From Sequoia sempervirens (Eukaryota; Streptophyta; Pinopsida; Cupressales; Cupressaceae): a stretch of DNA of 64,000 nucleotides. The notes under the pieces were generated by a model. It worked only from the letters and a program-made list of their open reading frames with translations, searched no databases and had not been told where the DNA came from. A program made the translations under genes and the position numbers. The stretch is from NCBI GenBank assembly GCA_007258455.2, contig VDFB02373365.1:218855765-218919764 (forward strand), in the 5' to 3' direction. This document shows, piece after piece, positions 57,901 through 64,000 of this stretch (position 1 is the stretch's first letter; each line of letters opens with the position of its first letter).

Positions 57901-60471
57901 AAGTTTGTTTTCATATTCATCTTGCTTATAAAAAATCTATGTGAAATTTGATTTTGAATCCATTGTGTGGCTGGAAGTACTGTGTTGGGGTTTGTATTGG
58001 TTGATTCTTCCACCTTATTTAGTTTAATTTAATTTATACCCTTCTCACATGTTAAAATAAAGAAATATGAATGCAAGTTTTTGTGATGTGAAAAGTAGAT
58101 GAAGTGTAAAATTCTCTAGGAATCCTTGTGATTAGTGGTTGTAATGTGTCAAGTTTAGTTATGTGGATGTTATATGTTATACTTTGGCTATGGATCCTAT
58201 GTGGAAAGTAAATTTTTTGAACTTGTGCTATGTGACCCTAGCTTAAGGGTGGATTGAATCTCAATCCTATGGTTGGGTGGAGAAACCATTGGCCAATACT
58301 ATTTTTTTTCTTCCTTGTGGATATTTGTATTTCAGGTACATGTGTTGAAAAAGAAATATTATCTTGTGACTTTCAACCTATGGATTTCAAGAGAGAAACA
58401 TATTGGTCTTGTGAAGGTTTGCAAAGTTATTAAGAACCTATGAATATTTTGTCATTTGAAGTTTAATTATGGTTGAATATGTTATACTCTACTTGTTAAA
58501 ATGGAATATGGAGGATTAAGGTTAGTTGAATTTATCTTGGAGAACTATAGAATTCAAAGGATAAGATTATTGTAGAAAAAGCCAAGTTTTGATGAGATAT
58601 TTTGTGTATAGGAAGTTATTATGTAAATCTTTAATACATATATTTTCCAACTATGCTTAATTTTATTCGAGTAAATTCGCTAATATATATTCTAGGGTAT
58701 TTATGCTATATAAATAATCAATAAGAATTTTAGAAAATAATATCAAAGACTCATCCTAAGCCACTCAAATAATCAATTGTCGACGTTACAATATTGATGC
58801 CCCTATGCCAAACAATAATTTGTTTAAAAGTAGTTTCACATATTTAATCATAATAATTAATAAACATAATATTGAAATATATAGTTTAATGGGTTTTTCA
58901 ATTATTAATCTCAAAAAAACATATTCAAAAATTGCAATAACCCATATCACCAATTATTATTTATTAATAAAACATTGGCATCCTTATTCAAAATAAAATT
59001 CTATCATAAAACAGTCTTACAAATATGTTCCCATAGAATAAAAGGAAAAGAGTTAGATGATAAAATATAAAGGGTTTCTAGAAATCCAATATTTGTAGAA
59101 TATATCAAAAAATTAGGGAAACCCAATAAACCTAGTAAAACTTATGATTAAAACATTAATATCTCCTACTTTAAATCTAAAACAACAAAATGAGTAAAAT
59201 CCCTTACATGGATTCTTAAGTAAGTTTTTTTAAAATTAGTTTCTAGTTATCCATTAACAACCTTAATTGAATAGTGCTTAGAAATATTGGCTCCAAATTT
59301 TTGATTTAATTTATTCTTTTATTTTCAAATTTTTGTCCTTGTTAGAGAGTAATAATTTATTTGGTATTATATACATATAACTAATGATAATGTTAAGTGT
59401 GAAGTTGGTAATGTTATCTTTATTAAATAAACAGGGATAATATAAAATGAGTGTTTAATGGGGGTGGTAGACTATATAGAGTGTTGAAGATAGTATTATT
59501 ATAGTTTTAATACCCATAGGAATGGTAACAAATAAAGGTAGTCCTAATACTAATATGGATGTTCTTGAAGATTATGTTATTGTGGAAATTTAATGATAAC
59601 CTTGTCAATAATATGTTTCATGCTTGTGTGTCATTTAGATGAATGCAAATGATGTTGTCAATTAGTGTAAATTTGGAACGGTAATGTTTGATTTAAAATA
59701 TATATATATTCATTTGGAGTGTACAAGACTTCATCATTATTTTTATTAATTCATAACATTAAACAAGTTTTAAATTTAGTAGTTTATCTTTAATTATTCT
59801 ATTTTATTACTGACACCTCTTACTTAGTTACTTTGTAGCATTTTATTAGCTTAATCTTGGGAAGGGAATTACAATGATGCATTATCCTTATTATCCTTAA
59901 TTGGTTGCTAAAGATTTTAAGTTAAGGACTGTGTATCTATAACTCTAGTATCACTCACAAGAAAAATATGAGTGCCTCACTCAATTGCAGTCTTGATTAA
60001 GTGCCTCGTGTTGGTCGAGTGTCTTGTGATGGTTGATTTTTTGATTGAGTACATACTAGATGAGTACTAGCTTGAATGGATTAGATGGAATGGATAATAC
60101 AAATGTAGCTTACTAACAACCTTTGTAGAATAAATATTTTATTCCTACCTCACTATCAGTTAGAGCACTATGTGGATGAAAAAATTGGTCATTTTCTCAC
60201 TCAATTTATAATTCCATATAGCAATGAAGGTATCATTTATGGTAAGATAAAATAAAATCTATTCAAAATATAATAGTTTTTGATTAACAATGATTTTTTT
60301 TTTTAAGGATACTTGAAACCCTGAACAAAATAGACAGTGACAGTAAAGATAAAATAGTTAAAGTTGCCCATCCAAAAGAAATAAAAATCCAGTTGATTAA
60401 CAGACCATCAACAAACCATCAGTAGACTAAAACAACCAACACATAAAATAGAAAGACACACCACACAACCA
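57901..60471. other. AT-rich spacer, no gene seen
   Basis: Low-complexity AT-rich sequence with short A/T microsatellite runs (for example about 59700-59712). No coding frame, RNA gene or repeat boundary could be supported. Confidence 0.55.
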
Positions 60472-62194
60472 TTAGAGCAGTTCTTTAAGCATTTTTGTCG
60501 CATCCAAATCCTTAGATGCTAGCCTGTCATGCATCTCCATGATTTCCTCAACATTCTGGGTAGGGTCCTTTTTACTTTTCTTTGTTTTACTCCGAGTACG
60601 CAAACTCCAGCCAGCCTCTAAATCGGTAGTATGCACATCCATCCTAGCATCCTCCCCATGTTCCATAGCTGCATGGTCATCAAACAGACCCTTCCCAATC
60701 AATTCCTTCACCTTCTAATTGAGGAAAATCATTCCTTCATTCAAGGCCTCCAACTTCTCTTTGCTAATGTTTATGATTGTGTCCAAATCCCTACGAAGCT
60801 CCCTTTTCTATTTTTCTAGCATAGCCACCCTTAAACCATAATCACTCTTCAAACTAGCAAGCTCATCCACCACACAACCTACACTGGCATTTAAAGATAT
60901 GGTAAGCCCAAAAATAAACTCCTTCTCCTTAAGACTGCATAGAGTAGAAATGTTACAATGGGAAATGGTGTCATGCTTTTTGTGGAGGTCCTACACCTCT
61001 TGGACAAGCCACATAAGCATATTAAAAGAAATATCTACCCCTTCTTTAACCAAACCTGATGCTTGAGAAAAATCCATCGCTCCCCAAAACACACCCCTGC
61101 TCTAGTGTGAACCAACCGAAGGATCCTTCTCATGCACACCCTCAGAAAAAAAATTTGCCTTTCCCTATCCTTGGATGCAAACACCTAAGAAGATTCTTCC
61201 AGATTAACCACTAAATTCCTCTTACCAGCCACAAGGGATCCACCAATCCTAGAATCATTACCTTGAATATTCCCTGCCACCTCCTAAAATTTATCATCCA
61301 CATCGTTTACACGACCCTTAGACCTCTTACCATCATAGCCCTTGACAACACCCTCCATCACCTTCAACTTGCATTTACCACATGGATTAGCCTTGGAAGT
61401 TGAGGGCTTAACACCACCCATTGATGGCGTATAATCCATATTAGTAGCATAGCCATTGGACCAACCCTCTGACTCCTCCTCTAACTTCGTACCCTCTAAA
61501 TCCTGAATTTCTTCAATCCTAAATTTCACACTTCCTTTCCCCTTCTTCTTAGAAACAGGGGACCGAGGGGTTCTAATAATGCAGTTTTCTTTGATAAACT
61601 CAACAATAAACATCAAACCTTTATGCAAAACAGGATTTCTAGGGTTTTTCCTAAAATTAAAAATACCCTCTTCTAGAGACATCAACAGGTAAAAAGGGAA
61701 AGACACCAGCTTACCATGGTGAAAGTGGTTGAGCAACACAAAGTGATGACCATATAGCGTCATATATCTGCCATCAAGAGTGAAGTAACGCATCAATGCC
61801 ACTGCAACCTCTGACCAAATTGGTTTAGTATTGGTTCTATCATAGCCCTTGCAATCCAAACAAACCATTTTAGCCCTTTCTCTATCACAAAGAAAATTAT
61901 TTCTGGCTAACTACAAAATTTTCTTATCCCTATAAAAAAAATTGCCTTCCATTGGCATACCCATGACCTCAATAATAAAATCATCATTAATGGTAGTATC
62001 CCTACCTTGAACATACTTAGCACATGGCCATGCCAAGCGTTGAAAAATTCCTTAGACACAGAGGACTTAAAGCCATTCAATCTCTCCATGAAGGAAGTAA
62101 CACCACCTCTCTGCAAGATAGCCCAAACGTTGACATTGGCTCTAGTTTCATCACAAGACAAAGGCTCCATTCGACACCTATCCCCATCCATCAT
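60472..62194 (-). pseudogene. Retroelement-associated ORF with coiled-coil tail, pseudogene
   Basis: From ATG at 62194 the frame reads WAILQRGGVTSFMERLNGF and SSVSKEFFNAW. It shifts by one base near 62030 to GRDTTINDDFIIEVMGMPM and FFYRDKKIL, and continues in the 61284-61868 frame with SEVAVALMRYFTLDGRYMT, LYGHHFVLLNHFHHGK and SFPFYLLMSLEEGI. A Lys/Ser-rich middle follows, then a Glu/Lys-rich coiled-coil part ending at 60472 (MHDRLASKDLDATKMLKELL). I do not know a named family. The FMERL...EVMGMP...HHFVLLNHF pattern looks like repeat-carried plant ORFs, and the globular-then-coiled-coil plan recalls those at 11525-15147 and 35690-39420, though the sequences differ. Stops occur near 61920, 61283 and 60715. 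Confidence 0.55.
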
Positions 62195-62564
62195 AAAATA
62201 GTTATTTTTTAAGTTAATTTTACTTAATATATAATAGTTTCAATATGACACAATTTTATGTCTAAATTGTTTATCGTGAACAAAATGAATTATACTCTTT
62301 TGAATAGGATGCTCTCCTCTTGTGCATCATTTTTTTCATAAATTTTTTAAAAGTTCTTATTAGCCTTATGTTTGATTATAAACATCTACTTGTAGTAAAT
62401 TAGAAATAATAATGCTGATAATAATTTGTAAAAATAATAAAATATTAAGAAATAATTTGTGAATTCAATGCTTTGAGTCCTACTAAAGGGTATTTTCAAA
62501 TTTTTATGAGAATATACTTGGTTGGATAAATGTGAAGTTAGAGATACTTTTTTTGAATTTACCA

Positions 62565-62712
62565 AAATAGGAGAGGCTAGGGTGACACATGGGCTACTAG
62601 CTCAACAATTTTAGGAAAAAGAGTTTTGGTTGAAACCCTCTCACCAAAAGTATTTTTTCTTGAACCAATGAATTAAAGCTGGTATCAAAGGGTGTGCGAT
62701 TTTTTTTTACTT
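62565..62712 (+). mobile_element. Possible tRNA-derived SINE
   Basis: An A-box-like TACTAGCTCAACAATTTTAGG at about 62600 is followed about 20 bases later by the B-box-like GGTTGAAACCC at about 62628-62638. The sequence ends in a T-run after GTGTGCGA (62700-62709), a tail type seen in some plant SINE families. No clear target duplication was found. GCTGGTATCAAAGG at 62678 also resembles the tRNA-Met primer site of copia elements, an alternative reading. Confidence 0.4.
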
Positions 62713-63240
62713 TTTTATTTTATTTTAGTTGAAAGGGTTTTAGTTGAACTCAAAACTACATTGGTAGCCCAAAGTGGGACACAACTCTAGATGTTCACCT
62801 TGTGTTGAGAATATACTGAGACAATTATGGTAAAACAAAGATAAAGAGAAATAACATAAAATTTGGTGAATTATGTAATTTTATTCTACTCACTATGAAC
62901 ATGGTATGCCATTGAAAATAATGTAGGACTATTTATCTTCTATTTCATATTCATTTCCTAAATTATATTAAAAATATATGTATATATAAAATTTAGGTTC
63001 ATTTCATGGATATTAGGAGTTATTGGGAATTTGATCCATCTCATTTAGAAGTGGAACTATTTCCTTGATTGATTTCTTATTTGTTAACTTGATTAAAAAT
63101 TTTAATTGATTATTGGCATTATCCTTGATGAATTGGAAAACAAATTGACATACAACAAAATTTGTGGGTGCCTCCTTGGTTTCCATGTTGACCACACTAT
63201 TTGAATTTGAATTCTACAGAGTGACACTTAGGATGATTTG
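62713..63240. other. Spacer before the second LTR copy, no gene seen
   Basis: AT-rich, no coding frame supported. No polypurine tract directly precedes 63241, unlike the tract before 33571. Confidence 0.5.
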
Positions 63241-63683
63241 TGTGCCATAGAAAAATGAACCCTTGACATTTTCATGGTTTTTTAGGTCATTCTTCATGAT
63301 TCTTGGTCCATTTTGATTTGATTTAATGTTTCAATGTGACTTGAACATTCACATTAGGTCCATAAAACTAAAATTATGGCACCTTGTGAAGCTATTGTGA
63401 GGTATTGTAAAAAATTTCTACACATTTCTAGACTTTATTCATTACAATTCACCTAAAAATCACCTTTTCATCACTTATCAAGTCCTATTTTGAAGTGTTG
63501 TAAAGTCTTGTAACAATATTTCATGCTTTTCTAGGCTTAATTTCACTATTTACCTCTTTCTTATGCTTTATTTGACCCCTTTATTCCCTTATAAAGCTTA
63601 ATTAAGTGTGTTTTTGAATGTAAACTCAAGAAACAACATTAAATCCAAGATAATTTCCGACACACACTTTCAAATTGTCCAAG

Positions 63684-63720
63684 GTGGGACCCATTCGCAA
63701 TGGGTGGTGAATGAGTCACT
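63684..63720 (+). repeat. GGGACC-type hairpin in the second LTR copy
   Basis: GTGGGACCCATTCGCAATGG is followed by GTGGTGAATGAGTCACT. Arms near GACCCATTC and GAATGAGTC pair with one mismatch, with an inner CCATT/AATGG pairing as an alternative fold. Confidence 0.5.
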
Positions 63721-63828
63721 CTTTTATCAAAATTCAAAATATTTCAAATTTTCTTTCGGGTTTTTATTTAAAATCACCTAATGTCGTCCTATGATGGGGT
63801 ATCTTCAAGTTACTAAGGAACAAGTGTG

Positions 63829-63836
63829 TATAAATA
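63829..63836 (+). promoter_or_regulatory. LTR TATA box, second copy
   Basis: TATAAATA in the same context as at 49077 (CAAGTGTGTATAAATAA). Confidence 0.6.
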
Positions 63837-64000
63837 AGTTTTTTTAAATCCATTTTAACCCCCATTCACCAAGTTCACTAATTCACTCATTCATTCAAGC
63901 GTTCAAGCTCTTTGCATCATTCAATCAAGCATTAATCAAGTATCTTGGAGCAAGCATTAATATATCTTCAGATTTCTTCAACAAAGTTGGTGAGTTTAGG

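Larger units (their letters stand above)
63241..64000 (+). mobile_element. Second copy of the split LTR, uninterrupted, runs off the window
   Basis: Starts TGTGCCATAGAAAAATG and follows the split LTR (33571-33900 plus 48820 onward) without a break. A single CTTTA stands at 63566-63570, the empty form of the 14.9 kb insertion site. It carries a hairpin at 63684-63720, a TATA box at 63829 and a donor-like GTGAGT at 63990. The lack of a polypurine tract before it suggests a 5' LTR of an element that continues past the window, or a solo LTR. Confidence 0.75.

Noticed and set aside
62678..62691. tRNA-Met primer site of a copia element (GCTGGTATCAAAGG)
   Set aside because: No LTR end directly precedes it and no copia domain follows; it fits better as an inner part of a SINE candidate.
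1..64000. rRNA genes, intact tRNA genes, CRISPR arrays, bacterial-type operons or riboswitches
   Set aside because: None of the conserved words or layouts was seen; introns, telomere-like repeats and retroelements show plant nuclear DNA.

Overview
This looks like repeat-dominated, AT-rich nuclear DNA from a seed plant with a large genome. A conifer or other gymnosperm fits best: the DNA is mostly old, nested, decayed LTR retrotransposons, with a CACTA-type transposase, tRNA-derived SINEs and degenerate interstitial arrays of the plant telomere word (CCCTAAA). That assignment is an inference from repeat content. I see no intact host gene, rRNA, convincing tRNA or CRISPR array. Every long coding trace is a pseudogene of a mobile element or of an element-like protein family.

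Layout. 1-3.1 kb is AT-rich with no gene. 3.1-4.2 kb holds a local tandem duplication and a small pseudogene (minus). 5.1-5.7 and 8.0-8.9 kb are degenerate telomere-like blocks with internal polarity switches, each followed by the same short conserved segment; a SINE with a perfect 16-bp target duplication lies between them (6.36-6.50 kb). 10.0-11.0 kb carries six related hairpins, most ending in CACGTG, placed before a roughly 1200-codon pseudogene (11525-15147, plus) whose eleven in-frame stops are all TAG or TAA. 16.6-21.2 kb is a multi-exon CACTA TNPD transposase pseudogene (minus). 21.9-28.2 kb is an exact three-unit tandem array of about 2.1 kb units. 28.2-32.9 kb is a segment bounded by inverted repeats of about 460 bp that encloses a gag-protease-only retroelement remnant.

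33.6-49.5 kb is the best resolved nest. An LTR that begins at 33571 was split by a 14.9 kb Ty3/gypsy element (33901-48814, minus) with two LTRs of about 1.46 kb and a CTTTA target duplication. The undisturbed sequence of the split LTR occurs again at 63241-64000. The inserted element has gag, protease, an RNase H-like domain upstream of the reverse transcriptase, RT, a second RNase H, integrase, an antisense ORF and a long extra sense ORF. It is dead: integrase and RT catalytic acids are replaced and there are many stops. 50.1-55.0 kb is a second gag-protease-only element (minus) with LTR and leader. 55-60.4 kb is AT-rich with one LTR-like start. 60.5-62.2 kb is another pseudogene of an element-associated family, followed by a SINE candidate and the second copy of the split LTR.

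The most interesting thread is the pair of related gag-only families (LTRs starting at 33571/63241 and at 55023). In both, the LTR has a TATAAATA box, then a conserved splice-donor motif, a short putative leader intron, and repeated short hairpins built on GGGACT...AGTCCC. That points to a shared RNA-level design in non-autonomous elements, which I have not seen named.
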